DNA of 45,891 nucleotides from JBBRTJ01 sp038244535 (GTDB lineage Bacteria; Actinomycetota; Acidimicrobiia; Acidimicrobiales; Ilumatobacteraceae): positions 1 through 45,891 of the forward strand of contig JBBRTJ010000016.1 in NCBI GenBank assembly GCA_038244535.1, given 5' to 3'. The notes beneath the pieces are model-generated. The model saw only the letters and a list, made by a program, of their open reading frames with translations. It had not been told where the DNA came from and did not search any database. Shown in pieces: positions 24,911 through 32,532 of the stretch (position 1 is its first letter; each line of letters starts with the position of its first letter). Position numbers and translations under genes: made by a program.

Positions 24911-25486
24911 GTGACACCGGCCCGCCGACGTTCCCTGCTCGTCGGCCTCGCCATCGGGGTCGCGGCGACCGCTGCCATCGTCGGCGTGCTCGCCTACGCC
25001 TCCAGCAGTGGCGATACGACCATCAAGGTCGATGACAGCACGCCCGACTCGCTCCCCGTCGCCGTCGACCGCAAGGGCGACGCCGTGCCAACCACCAGCT
25101 TCGTGGTCGACGGGAAGCGAACGACGCTGACGGCGTACCGCGGCAAGCCCCTCGTGGTGAACTTCTATGCCGAGTGGTGCGTTCCGTGCAAGAAGGAGCT
25201 CCCCGACTTCCAGCAGGTGAGCGCCGAAACGGCCGACCGGGTGCAGTTCATCGGCATCGACGTACAAGACGACAAGGGCATCGAGTTCGCCCGCTCGGTC
25301 GGCGTCACCTACACCCTCGGCACCGACCGTCCCGGCGACCTCTACGTCGACATCGGGGGCGTCGTCATGCCCACCACCGTGCTCATCAACGGCGACGGCA
25401 TCGTCGCCGCCACCCGTTCGGGGGCGACCACGGCGGCCACCTTGCGCGACCTGCTGCGCACGTCGTTCCCCGGATCGCTCCCATGA
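24911..25486 (+). CDS. TlpA/ResA-like membrane-anchored thiol-disulfide oxidoreductase
   Basis: 191 residues. An N-terminal anchor (about 9-30) precedes a thioredoxin fold with active site WCVPC (Cys90, Cys93) after LVVNFYAE and the cis-Pro in VVMPTTVLI. It acts outside the membrane, reducing disulfides in apocytochrome c or copper-site proteins. The CcdA-like gene follows after 16 bp, the expected electron donor. May serve maturation of the cytochrome oxidase encoded further on. Confidence 0.9.
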   Translation: MTPARRRSLLVGLAIGVAATAAIVGVLAYASSSGDTTIKVDDSTPDSLPVAVDRKGDAVPTTSFVVDGKRTTLTAYRGKPLVVNFYAEWCVPCKKELPDFQQVSAETADRVQFIGIDVQDDKGIEFARSVGVTYTLGTDRPGDLYVDIGGVVMPTTVLINGDGIVAATRSGATTAATLRDLLRTSFPGSLP

Positions 25487-25502
25487 CCAGGCCCGGTCGG
25501 CG

Positions 25503-26378
25503 GTGATCGACGGCAGTTTCGCCCTCGCGTTCACGGCCGGCATGGTCGCCACCGTGAACCCGTGCGGGTTCGCGATGCTGCCCGCCTACCTGTCGTACTT
25601 CCTCGGGATCGAGGCCAGCGCCGACGACGGGCGGCCGGCAACGGCCCGCTTCTCCAGGGCGATCATCGTGAGCATGTCGGTCTCCGCCGGGTTCTTGTTG
25701 GTGTTCACACTCATCGGTGCGATCACCCAGAGCGGGTTCACGTTCATCATCGACGGGGCCAAGTACCTCACCATCGTCATCGGCCTGGCCATGGTGGCGC
25801 TCGGGGTGGCGATGCTCCTCGGCTACCGCTTGCCGTACACGACGCCCAAGCTCGACAAGGGCGGCCGCGATCGCACGATCGCCTCGATGACGCTGTTCGG
25901 CGTCTCGTACGCGATCGCGTCGATCGGGTGCACGCTGCCCACCTTCGGCGCCATCGTCATCGGGAGCTTCGGGCGCAACAGCTTCACGAGCGGGATGCTG
26001 ATGGTGGCGGCCTACGGAGCCGGCATGGCCCTCGTTCTCACTGCGCTCACCGTCACCTTGGCCCTGGCCCGCGGCGGCCTGCTCGTGGTGCTGCGCAAAG
26101 GCATGCGCTACGTCGATCGGTTCGCCGCGGCGTTCCTGATCCTCGCCGGCACCTACCTCGTCTACTACTGGGTGTACAACCTCTCGACCAACTCGGGCGT
26201 CAACGGCAACGCCAGCGGCGGGGTGGCCGACCGTGTCGAGGGCTGGTCAGAGTCGGCGGCGCGCTGGATCCAGGAGCGTGGCGCATGGACGATGCTCGTG
26301 CTCCTCGCTGCCGTCATCGTGGTGACCGCCGTCGTCGCCCGTGCCCGGCGGCCCCGCACCGGCTCCACCGCGGCCTGA
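25503..26378 (+). CDS. CcdA/DsbD-family transmembrane thiol transporter
   Basis: 291 residues, six to seven helices. The two family cysteines are in VNPCGFAMLP (Cys21) and SIGCTLPTFGA; both lie in pseudo-symmetric helices that pass reducing equivalents from cytosolic thioredoxin to the outer face. A C-terminal extension ends in one more helix (WTMLVLLAAVIVVTAVVA). GTG 25503 lies 16 bp after tlpA, so the two form an operon. Confidence 0.9.
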   Translation: MIDGSFALAFTAGMVATVNPCGFAMLPAYLSYFLGIEASADDGRPATARFSRAIIVSMSVSAGFLLVFTLIGAITQSGFTFIIDGAKYLTIVIGLAMVALGVAMLLGYRLPYTTPKLDKGGRDRTIASMTLFGVSYAIASIGCTLPTFGAIVIGSFGRNSFTSGMLMVAAYGAGMALVLTALTVTLALARGGLLVVLRKGMRYVDRFAAAFLILAGTYLVYYWVYNLSTNSGVNGNASGGVADRVEGWSESAARWIQERGAWTMLVLLAAVIVVTAVVARARRPRTGSTAA

Positions 26379-26384
26379 GGCCCG

Positions 26385-27140
26385 GTGACGAGCCATGATG
26401 CGGCAGTGTTCGCCGACCTGCTTGCCCACGACGGGGTGCGCGAGGTGTGCGAGCTGCGCAGCTCGTTCGGGTTCATGGCCTTCCACGGGGGCAACCTCGA
26501 AGAGATGACCGATGTGATCGCTTCGGCCGCAGCCGAAGCCGCCGGGGCCAGCTACTACGCCGTCGTCCAACCCCGGGGCCTCAAGTGGCACATCCCGTCC
26601 ACCAAGGTGACGCCCGCCGCTTCAACCGAGCTGACCCGCTTCCTGGCCCACGTCGAGGTCGTGGTGACGGTCCACGGCTACGGCCGCGAGGGGTACTGGG
26701 CCACGCTGCTGCTCGGGGGGGGCAACCGTGAGCTGGCCGATCACCTCGGACGCCACCTGCGTGACGCCCTGCCGGCGTACGAGATCGCCACCGACCTCGA
26801 GCGCATCCCCGAGCCGCTGCGTGGCCTGCACCGGCACAACCCGGTCAACCTCCCCCGCCACCGCGGCGTGCAGCTCGAGCTCCCGCCTCGGGTCCGGGGG
26901 ATGAGCCCGATGTGGTGGGACTGGGAGGGTCCGGGCGTGACGCCTCACACGAAGGGCGTGATCGACGCGCTGACGGCGGCAGCCCGATCGTGGCCGTCCG
27001 ACGCGACCGATCAGAGTGATCAGAGTGATCAGAGTGATCAGAGTGATCAGACCGATCTCACCGACGAGACCGCTCGGTCCGAACAGCGCGATCAGGGGGC
27101 GAGTCGCTCGATCAGCCAGTCGTCACCCCTGCGCCGGTAG
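26385..27140 (+). CDS. poly-gamma-glutamate hydrolase family protein
   Basis: 251 residues. FHGGNLEEMTDVIA (zinc His and Glu), WHIPSTKVTP, VVVTVHGYG and the later NPVNLPRHRGVQLELPP fit the PghP/YjqB poly-gamma-glutamate hydrolase fold, a zinc peptidase-like family found in phages and bacteria. Real substrate is unknown. The last 45 residues are low complexity (DQS repeats from a 9-bp DNA repeat), and the last 49 bp overlap pdxH on the other strand. GTG 26385 lies 7 bp after the CcdA stop, so it may be co-transcribed. Confidence 0.78.
   Translation: MTSHDAAVFADLLAHDGVREVCELRSSFGFMAFHGGNLEEMTDVIASAAAEAAGASYYAVVQPRGLKWHIPSTKVTPAASTELTRFLAHVEVVVTVHGYGREGYWATLLLGGGNRELADHLGRHLRDALPAYEIATDLERIPEPLRGLHRHNPVNLPRHRGVQLELPPRVRGMSPMWWDWEGPGVTPHTKGVIDALTAAARSWPSDATDQSDQSDQSDQSDQTDLTDETARSEQRDQGASRSISQSSPLRR
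27009..27053. repeat. 9-bp tandem repeat in the hydrolase tail
   Basis: gatcagagt is repeated four times exactly (27009-27044), then one diverged copy. It encodes Asp-Gln-Ser repeats at the C-terminus. Length changes would not shift frame. Confidence 0.92.
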
Positions 27141-27727
27141 CGCAGCCGGTCGTGCAGGCGCGACGGCCGCCCCTGCCAGAACTCGATCACCTCGGGCCGT
27201 ACCCGCCATCCGCCCCAGTGGTCGGGGCGCGTGACCTCGACGCCACGGAAGCGGTCCTGGACCGCCACCACCTCGGCGTCGAGCACCGCTCGGCTCTCGA
27301 TCACGCTCGACTGGGGTGACGCCCACGCCCCCTCCTGGCTGCCGCGTGGCCGCGATGCGAAGTAGGCGTCGGCCTCGGCGGCCGGGACCTCCTCGACCGG
27401 TCCCCGCACCCGCACCTGGCGGTGGAGGTCGAGCCAACCGAACGTGAGCGAGGCCCACGGCTGCTCGGCCACCTGCCGGCTCTTGGGCGAGTCGAGGTTG
27501 GTGAAGAACGAGAAGCCGTCAGCGTCGGCCCCCCGCAGCAGCACGAAGCGGGCATCGGGCTGACCATCGAGATCGACGGTCGACAGGACCATGGCGTTGG
27601 GTTCGACGACCTCCGCCGCCACGGCCTCGTCGTACCAGCGCGTCCACTGAACGACCGGGTCGGGATCGACGTCGGTGATGTCGAGGGGTTGGCCTTCGTA
27701 CTGCGTCCTGCGATCGAACAGGGTCAC
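27092..27727 (-). CDS. pdxH: pyridoxamine 5'-phosphate oxidase
   Basis: 211 residues, the usual PdxH length. PNAMVLSTVDLDGQPDARFVLLRG, FFTNLDSPKSRQVAEQP, RQVRVRGPVEEV, SRPRGSQEGAWASPQS and the C-terminal RLHDRLRYRR match FMN-dependent PdxH in order. It oxidises PNP or PMP to pyridoxal phosphate. GTG 27727 is used; a longer open frame from 27805 overlaps the transporter gene remnant and is not supported. Confidence 0.95.
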   Translation of the reverse strand: MTLFDRRTQYEGQPLDITDVDPDPVVQWTRWYDEAVAAEVVEPNAMVLSTVDLDGQPDARFVLLRGADADGFSFFTNLDSPKSRQVAEQPWASLTFGWLDLHRQVRVRGPVEEVPAAEADAYFASRPRGSQEGAWASPQSSVIESRAVLDAEVVAVQDRFRGVEVTRPDHWGGWRVRPEVIEFWQGRPSRLHDRLRYRRRGDDWLIERLAP

Positions 27728-27738
27728 GGCTCCCAGCC

Positions 27739-27858
27739 CTAGATCTTGAACGTCAGGCCGTACACGCTCTGGTAGCCCTTGATGCAGTACGCGTAGGTGG
27801 GGCACTCGGGCGGGCCACGCGTCGGGAGCTCATCGTTCCCCCTGAGCAGGTCCCAGAA
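27739..27858 (-). pseudogene. in-frame 3' part of the ProX-like gene behind a TAG stop
   Basis: Reading on in the same frame past the TAG at 27861-27859 gives 39 codons to a second TAG. They encode GPPECPTYAYC and GYQSVYGLTFK, motifs that normally occur inside ProX/OpuC binding proteins, with G or C at nearly all third positions. So this is the real end of the binding protein, cut off by a nonsense codon. Sequencing error, a recent null mutation or stop readthrough are all possible. Confidence 0.75.
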
Positions 27859-28770
27859 CTATCTCTGCTGGTAAATGTCGGCCGTCGCCTTCGTCACCAC
27901 GAGGCCGTCCTTGTCCTCGGCCGGGGAGGGGTCGAGCATGATCAGGCCCTTGGGGGCGAGCAGCGTGTTCAGCTCGGCCACGGCCTTGTTCGTGTCGGTG
28001 GCGTTCGGGCTCTTGTCGTCACCGCGCACGAAGGCGAGGTACGAACCGACGTACTCGATGTAGAGGTCGATGTCGCCCCGCTGCATGGCTGCGTCGACCA
28101 CCGGGCGGGCGCCGAGCTTGGTCTTCAGCGTGACGTCGGCGCCGTGCGCCTTCAGCACGAGCGACGCCATGTTCGCCACCAGCTCCTGCTCGTAGAAGTT
28201 GGCGGAGCCGATCGTCAGCTTGCTGGTGATCTTCGGCTCGGCCTTGAGCAGGCCCTTGTCGGTGACGAACTGCTTGGCCACGTCGGCCGGATCGGCCTTG
28301 TCGACGGTGATCTTCTTGTTCAGCGCCTGGAGCTCGGGCAACGAGATGTCGGCCATGAGCTCGCCCATGATCTGGTCGGTGGCATCGTCGACCTTGGTCT
28401 TGCGCACGACGGGGATCAGGTTCTGGGCGGGCTGGAGGCGCTTGTCATCTTCGAGCACGACCCAGCCCTTCGCCGCGATGGTGCCGTCGCTCGTGAAGAA
28501 GGCGGCGAGCTGGATGTCACCGTTGTCGAGCGCGGCGATCGTGATGGGCCCGGCAGCGTCGAGCGCCTTGAAGGAAATGGCCTTGCCTGCGGGGGCGGCC
28601 GTCGTGGTACCGCCCGCAGTCGTGGTGGCCGGGCCACCCACGGTGGTGGTTGCACCGCCGGCCGCGGCGGTGGTCGTTGCGCCCGAGCTGCCCTTGGAGC
28701 TGCTGCTGCAGGCTGTGGCCAGCAGGGCGAGGGGCAGGGCGGCCACGAGTGCTGCGCGATGGAGTCTCAC
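27859..28770 (-). CDS. osmoprotectant (glycine betaine-type) substrate-binding lipoprotein, circularly permuted
   Basis: 303 residues to the TAG. Signal peptide with lipobox ending at Cys21, then a Thr/Ala-rich linker. Segment order is unusual: LDAAGPITIAALDNGDI ... FTSDGTIAAKGWVVLEDDK, which ends normal ProX proteins, comes first (about 70-175); KLTIGSANFYEQELVANM ... GDIDLYIEYVGSYL, the normal start, follows (about 185-250); then LDPSPAEDKDGLVVTKATAD. That is a circular permutation of the fold. Adjacent permeases confirm the role. GTG start has AAAGGA 11 nt upstream. Truncated form lacks the segment described at 27739-27858, so function is doubtful unless the stop is read through. Confidence 0.8.
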   Translation of the reverse strand: MRLHRAALVAALPLALLATACSSSSKGSSGATTTAAAGGATTTVGGPATTTAGGTTTAAPAGKAISFKALDAAGPITIAALDNGDIQLAAFFTSDGTIAAKGWVVLEDDKRLQPAQNLIPVVRKTKVDDATDQIMGELMADISLPELQALNKKITVDKADPADVAKQFVTDKGLLKAEPKITSKLTIGSANFYEQELVANMASLVLKAHGADVTLKTKLGARPVVDAAMQRGDIDLYIEYVGSYLAFVRGDDKSPNATDTNKAVAELNTLLAPKGLIMLDPSPAEDKDGLVVTKATADIYQQR

Positions 28771-28814
28771 GGTGGTGGTTCCTTTCGGGATGACGAGGAG
28801 ATCGGCGGGGGTGG

Positions 28815-29513
28815 TCAGGATCGAGGTCGGCGGCTGAGGCGAACCCCGACGGGCGTAAGGGCGCGTTGGGTGCCGGCGAGCAGAGCTTCGGTCACGAGGG
28901 CGAGGACGGCGACGAGCAGGGCGCCCCCGAACACCTGGGGGTAGTCCTGTATAGCGAAACCATCGACGATGTAGCGGCCCAGACCTCCTGAGGCAACGAC
29001 GGCAGCGAGTGTCGCCGTAGCCACGACTTGGAGCGCAGCGATGCGCACACCGTTCAGCACGAGCGGAACGGCAACGGGTAGCTCAGCACGAACGAGGGCC
29101 TGCGCGCTGGTCATGCCCATGCCGGTGGCCGCGGAACGGACCTCGTCGGGCACCTCGGCCAGGGCCACGTAGCTGTTCGTGAGCAGGGGCGGGATGGCCA
29201 GGGCGACCAGCGTCACGACGGCCGCCTTGGACATGCCCCAGACCTGACTGATGCCCCACAGCTGGGCGCCGAGCACGAGGATGGCGAACGACGGGACGGC
29301 TCGCCCGACGTTGCTGACGTTGATGGCCAGGGTCCCGAAGCGACGAAGGTGCCCGAGGACCACGCCGATGGGAAGCGCCACGAGCACGGCAACGGCCAGC
29401 GAGACGACCGTGAGGCGCACGTGCTCGGCCAGGCGGTTGGGGATCGACGAGGGGCCGTCGCCCCAGCGGGCTGGGTCGGTGAACCAGTCGACGACCTCGC
29501 TGGCGAAGCTCAT
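28815..29513 (-). CDS. osmoprotectant ABC transporter permease (OpuCD/ProW-like)
   Basis: 232 residues with about five or six helices. The EAA loop region is ATGMGMTSAQALVRAELPVAVPLVLNGVRIA, followed by ASGGLGRYIVDGFA typical of the OpuC permease family. ATG 29513 overlaps the stop of the upstream permease by 4 bp (ATGA). The binding-protein gene follows after 44 bp. Confidence 0.93.
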   Translation of the reverse strand: MSFASEVVDWFTDPARWGDGPSSIPNRLAEHVRLTVVSLAVAVLVALPIGVVLGHLRRFGTLAINVSNVGRAVPSFAILVLGAQLWGISQVWGMSKAAVVTLVALAIPPLLTNSYVALAEVPDEVRSAATGMGMTSAQALVRAELPVAVPLVLNGVRIAALQVVATATLAAVVASGGLGRYIVDGFAIQDYPQVFGGALLVAVLALVTEALLAGTQRALTPVGVRLSRRPRS

Positions 29514-30181
29514 CGTCCCGCCCGGGCTCGGGTCCACGGGGTCATGAGCCGCGTCGCTCCGACGATGGCCAGGTCGAGCACCACCGCCAGCACCACGCAC
29601 AGCACCGTGCCCACGGTGATCGGGGTGCGGAAGTCGCGGCCGAACCCGTCGTAGATGAGCGACCCGAGACCGCCGAAGCCGAGGAGGGCCGTGACCGTGA
29701 CCAGCCCGACGGTGGTGACGGTGGCGAGGCGGAGCCCGGCCGAGATCGACGGCAGCGCCAGCGGCAGCTCGACACGCACCAGCCGCGCCCAACGGTGGTA
29801 GCCCATCCCGTCGGCGGCGTCCTTGGCGGCGAGTGGCACGCCGTCGAGCCCCGAGAGGATGCTGCGCACGAGGATGAACAACGTGTAGGCGACGAGTGGG
29901 ATCAGAGCCGTGAGGCGCGACAGGCCGGTCCACGGCACGAGCAGGGCGAAGGCCGCCAGCGACGGAATCGTGTACAGCAGGCCGGCGAAGCCCAGGGTGG
30001 GTGGGCGCAGCCATCGCCAGCGCTGCGCGGCCACGGCGAGCGGCAACGAGATGACGAACCCGACGACGACCGCGACGACCGTGAAGCCGACGTGCTGGCG
30101 CAGCGCGGTAGCGATGTCGTCGAGGTGGTCGGCGATCCAGGTCCACTTGATCCACGGATCATCGACGGCCAACAAGCGCAC
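29510..30181 (-). CDS. osmoprotectant ABC transporter permease (OpuCB/ProW-like)
   Basis: 223 residues. GFTVVAVVVGFVISLPLAVA, YTIPSLAAFALLVP, DAADGMGYHRWARLVRVELP (EAA motif) and LLGFGGLGSLIYDGFG. Paralogous to the next permease, the normal heterodimer. GTG 30181 has TACCGT 7 nt upstream. First gene of a three-gene minus-strand operon; its ATPase is divergent. Confidence 0.93.
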   Translation of the reverse strand: MRLLAVDDPWIKWTWIADHLDDIATALRQHVGFTVVAVVVGFVISLPLAVAAQRWRWLRPPTLGFAGLLYTIPSLAAFALLVPWTGLSRLTALIPLVAYTLFILVRSILSGLDGVPLAAKDAADGMGYHRWARLVRVELPLALPSISAGLRLATVTTVGLVTVTALLGFGGLGSLIYDGFGRDFRTPITVGTVLCVVLAVVLDLAIVGATRLMTPWTRARAGR

Positions 30182-30217
30182 GGATTCAACGGTATCGGGC
30201 GGTACGGTCGGCCCTCG
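30182..30217. promoter_or_regulatory. 36-bp back-to-back promoter of the ABC transporter
   Basis: Minus-strand TACCGT (30194-30189), 7 nt before GTG 30181, and plus-strand TACGGT (30203-30208), 9 nt before ATG 30218, share 36 bp. One operator here could control all four transporter genes. Confidence 0.5.
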
Positions 30218-31174
30218 ATGATCGGACTCGACGAGGTGTCGAAGCGCTACGCCAACGGCACCGTGGCCGTCGATCGTCTGAGCCTCGACGTGCCCGAGGG
30301 CGAGGTGTGCGCCCTCATCGGGCCGTCGGGCTGCGGCAAGACCACCACCCTGCGGATGATCAACCGCCTCATCGAGCCGACGAGCGGCACCATCACCGTC
30401 GACGGCCGTGACATCGGCCGCACCGACCCGGTCGAGCTGCGCCGCCACATCGGCTACGTCATCCAAGACGTCGGGCTCTTTCCTCACCTGACCGTGGGCG
30501 CCAACGTGGCCACGGTCCCCAAGCTGCTGGGCTGGCCGAAGGCCCGCACGGCTGGCCGCGTCGACGAGCTGCTCCACCTCGTGGGGCTCGACCCAGCCCA
30601 GTACCGCGACCGCTACCCGGCCCAGCTCTCGGGGGGCCAGCAGCAGCGCGTCGGCGTGGCGCGCGCCCTGGCTGCCGATCCGCCGGTGCTGTTGATGGAC
30701 GAGCCGTTCGGCGCGATCGACCCGATCACCCGCACTCGGCTGCAGCAAGAGTTCAAAGCGCTGCAGGCCACGCTGCGCAAGACCGTCGTGCTGGTCACCC
30801 ACGACCTCGACGAGGCGGTGCTGCTCGCCGACCGCGTCGCGCTGCTGGCCGAAGGTGGGCACCTGGCCCAGCTCGGCCCACCGCAGGAGCTGCTGGCCCA
30901 CCCCGCGTCACCCTTCGTCGAGTCCTTCGTCGGCCGGGACCGGGGCCTCAAGCGCCTGTCCGTCACCGGCATCGACCCTGCGCTGGTTCAACCCCTCGAT
31001 GGTCCGGTCGAGGGCCGCGCCGTCGTGGCTGGCACGGCGTCACTGCGCGACGCGCTCGCCGTCGCCCTCCTGGCTGACCGCGACGGCGTCGTGGTCCTCG
31101 ACGACGCCGGTACGCCGGTCGGCGTCGTGTCGCTGACCGCCCTGCTCGAAGCAGCACGCATCCCCGGCGCCTGA
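30218..31174 (+). CDS. osmoprotectant ABC transporter ATP-binding protein with CBS domain
   Basis: 318 residues. Walker A GPSGCGKTT, Q-loop VIQDVGLF, signature LSGGQQQRVGVARAL, Walker B LLMDEPFGAID and switch VTHDLDEA. The last 60 residues (TASLRDALAVALL ... TPVGVVSLTALLEA) are a CBS-type module, which senses ionic strength or nucleotides in OpuA/OpuC. Energises the permeases at 28815-30181. Start ATG follows TACGGT by 9 nt. Confidence 0.95.
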   Translation: MIGLDEVSKRYANGTVAVDRLSLDVPEGEVCALIGPSGCGKTTTLRMINRLIEPTSGTITVDGRDIGRTDPVELRRHIGYVIQDVGLFPHLTVGANVATVPKLLGWPKARTAGRVDELLHLVGLDPAQYRDRYPAQLSGGQQQRVGVARALAADPPVLLMDEPFGAIDPITRTRLQQEFKALQATLRKTVVLVTHDLDEAVLLADRVALLAEGGHLAQLGPPQELLAHPASPFVESFVGRDRGLKRLSVTGIDPALVQPLDGPVEGRAVVAGTASLRDALAVALLADRDGVVVLDDAGTPVGVVSLTALLEAARIPGA

Positions 31175-31245
31175 CGACCGACCCCGGCCCCTGACGCCGG
31201 CCACCGGCCGCTGGGGTGCCCAGGCCCGTCAGGGCATCGACCGCT

Positions 31246-32532
31246 TCAGCGGGCGGGGATCGTGCGGGCGCCGCGGAGGTAGGGCCAGAGCGCCTCGGGC
31301 AGCTCGATCGACCCGTCGGGCTGGCGGCCGTGCTCGATGAGCGCGGCCCACACCCGGGGCACGGCGAGCGCCGAGCCGTTCAGTGTGTGGAGCACCTCGG
31401 TGCCCTTCTTGCCGGTCGGCCGATAACGGAGGTCGGCCCGGCGGGCCTGGTAGTCGCCGAACCAGCTGATCGAGCTGACCTCGAGCCACTGGTCGCAGCC
31501 CGGTGAGTACACCTCGATGTCGAAGCTTCGATGGTGGCTCTGGCCGAGGTCACCGGTGCAGATGTCGATGATCCGGTAGGGCAGACCGAGCCCAGCGATG
31601 AGCGCTTCGGCCCGGTCACGCAGCTCGATCAGGAGCGCCGGAGCCTGCTCGGGCGTGGCATAGGCGAGGAGCTCGACCTTGTCGAACTCGTGTCCCCTCA
31701 GCAATCCACGGGTGTCCTTGCCGGCCGAGCCCGCCTCGCGCCGGTAGCACGGCGTGTAGGCCATGAACCTCATCGGGAGGTCGACCTCGTCGAGCAGCTC
31801 GCCGGCCGCGATCGAGGTGAGCGGCACCTCGGCGGTCGGGATGCACCACAGGTCGTCGCGCTCGATGGCGTAGGCGTCGTCGGCGAACTTGGGCAACTGC
31901 CCCGTGGCGGTGAGGGTGGCCGAGGTGACCAGCGTGGGCGGGCGGATCTCCTCGAAGGCATCGGCGTTGGAATCGAGGGCGTACTGGCACAGCGCTCGGC
32001 TGAGCGTGGCCCCCATGCCGCGCAGCATCTTGAACATGGCGCCGCTGATCTTGGTGGCCCGCTCGTTGTCGAGGATCCCCAGCTCAGTGGCGCTGTCCCA
32101 GTGCGCCACTCGCTGATGCGCTGGGTACGTGTCGAGGAGGCCGAACGGTCCCTTGACGACAGGATTGTCGTGCTCACCGGCGCCATCGGGTGCATCAGGG
32201 TGGGGCAGGTTCGGGATGCGCAGCAGCAGCTCGCGGATCGCGCTCTCGAACGTGGTGGTCTGTTCGGCCAACGCGATCTCGCGATCGCCGAGGGCCTTGC
32301 TCTCGAGTTGGAGCGCCTCGGCCTCGGGCACCTCGCCCTGCCCGCGAAGGCGCCCGACCTGCTTGGACAAGTCGTTGACCGTGCGGCGGACCTCGTCGCG
32401 CTCGGCCATGAGCGCCCGCAACCGGGTGTCGAGGTCGGCCACCTCGTCGACGGGTCCGAGGTCGATGCCTCGCCGGGCGAGCGAGGCCTTGACGCCGTCG
32501 AGGTCGGTGCGGATCTGTCTGACGTCGATCAT
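31246..32532 (-). CDS. serS: seryl-tRNA synthetase
   Basis: 428 residues. N-terminal coiled coil (about 27-105), then class II motifs: YTPCYRREAGSAGKDTRGLL (motif 2) and the motif 3 region CDQWLEVSSISWFGDYQARR, with NGSALAVPRVWAALIE. It charges tRNA(Ser), and tRNA(Sec) where present. ATG 32532 overlaps the ctaG stop by 4 bp (ATGA), placing this essential gene at the end of the oxidase operon. Confidence 0.97.
   Translation of the reverse strand: MIDVRQIRTDLDGVKASLARRGIDLGPVDEVADLDTRLRALMAERDEVRRTVNDLSKQVGRLRGQGEVPEAEALQLESKALGDREIALAEQTTTFESAIRELLLRIPNLPHPDAPDGAGEHDNPVVKGPFGLLDTYPAHQRVAHWDSATELGILDNERATKISGAMFKMLRGMGATLSRALCQYALDSNADAFEEIRPPTLVTSATLTATGQLPKFADDAYAIERDDLWCIPTAEVPLTSIAAGELLDEVDLPMRFMAYTPCYRREAGSAGKDTRGLLRGHEFDKVELLAYATPEQAPALLIELRDRAEALIAGLGLPYRIIDICTGDLGQSHHRSFDIEVYSPGCDQWLEVSSISWFGDYQARRADLRYRPTGKKGTEVLHTLNGSALAVPRVWAALIEHGRQPDGSIELPEALWPYLRGARTIPAR

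Noticed and set aside
27728..27858. RNA gene between pdxH and the binding protein
   Set aside because: The interval is explained by the in-frame continuation of the binding-protein gene; no tRNA-like fold seen.
27739..28770. Two tandem domains rather than a permutation
   Set aside because: Each conserved block occurs only once, and the blocks together make up one complete binding protein.
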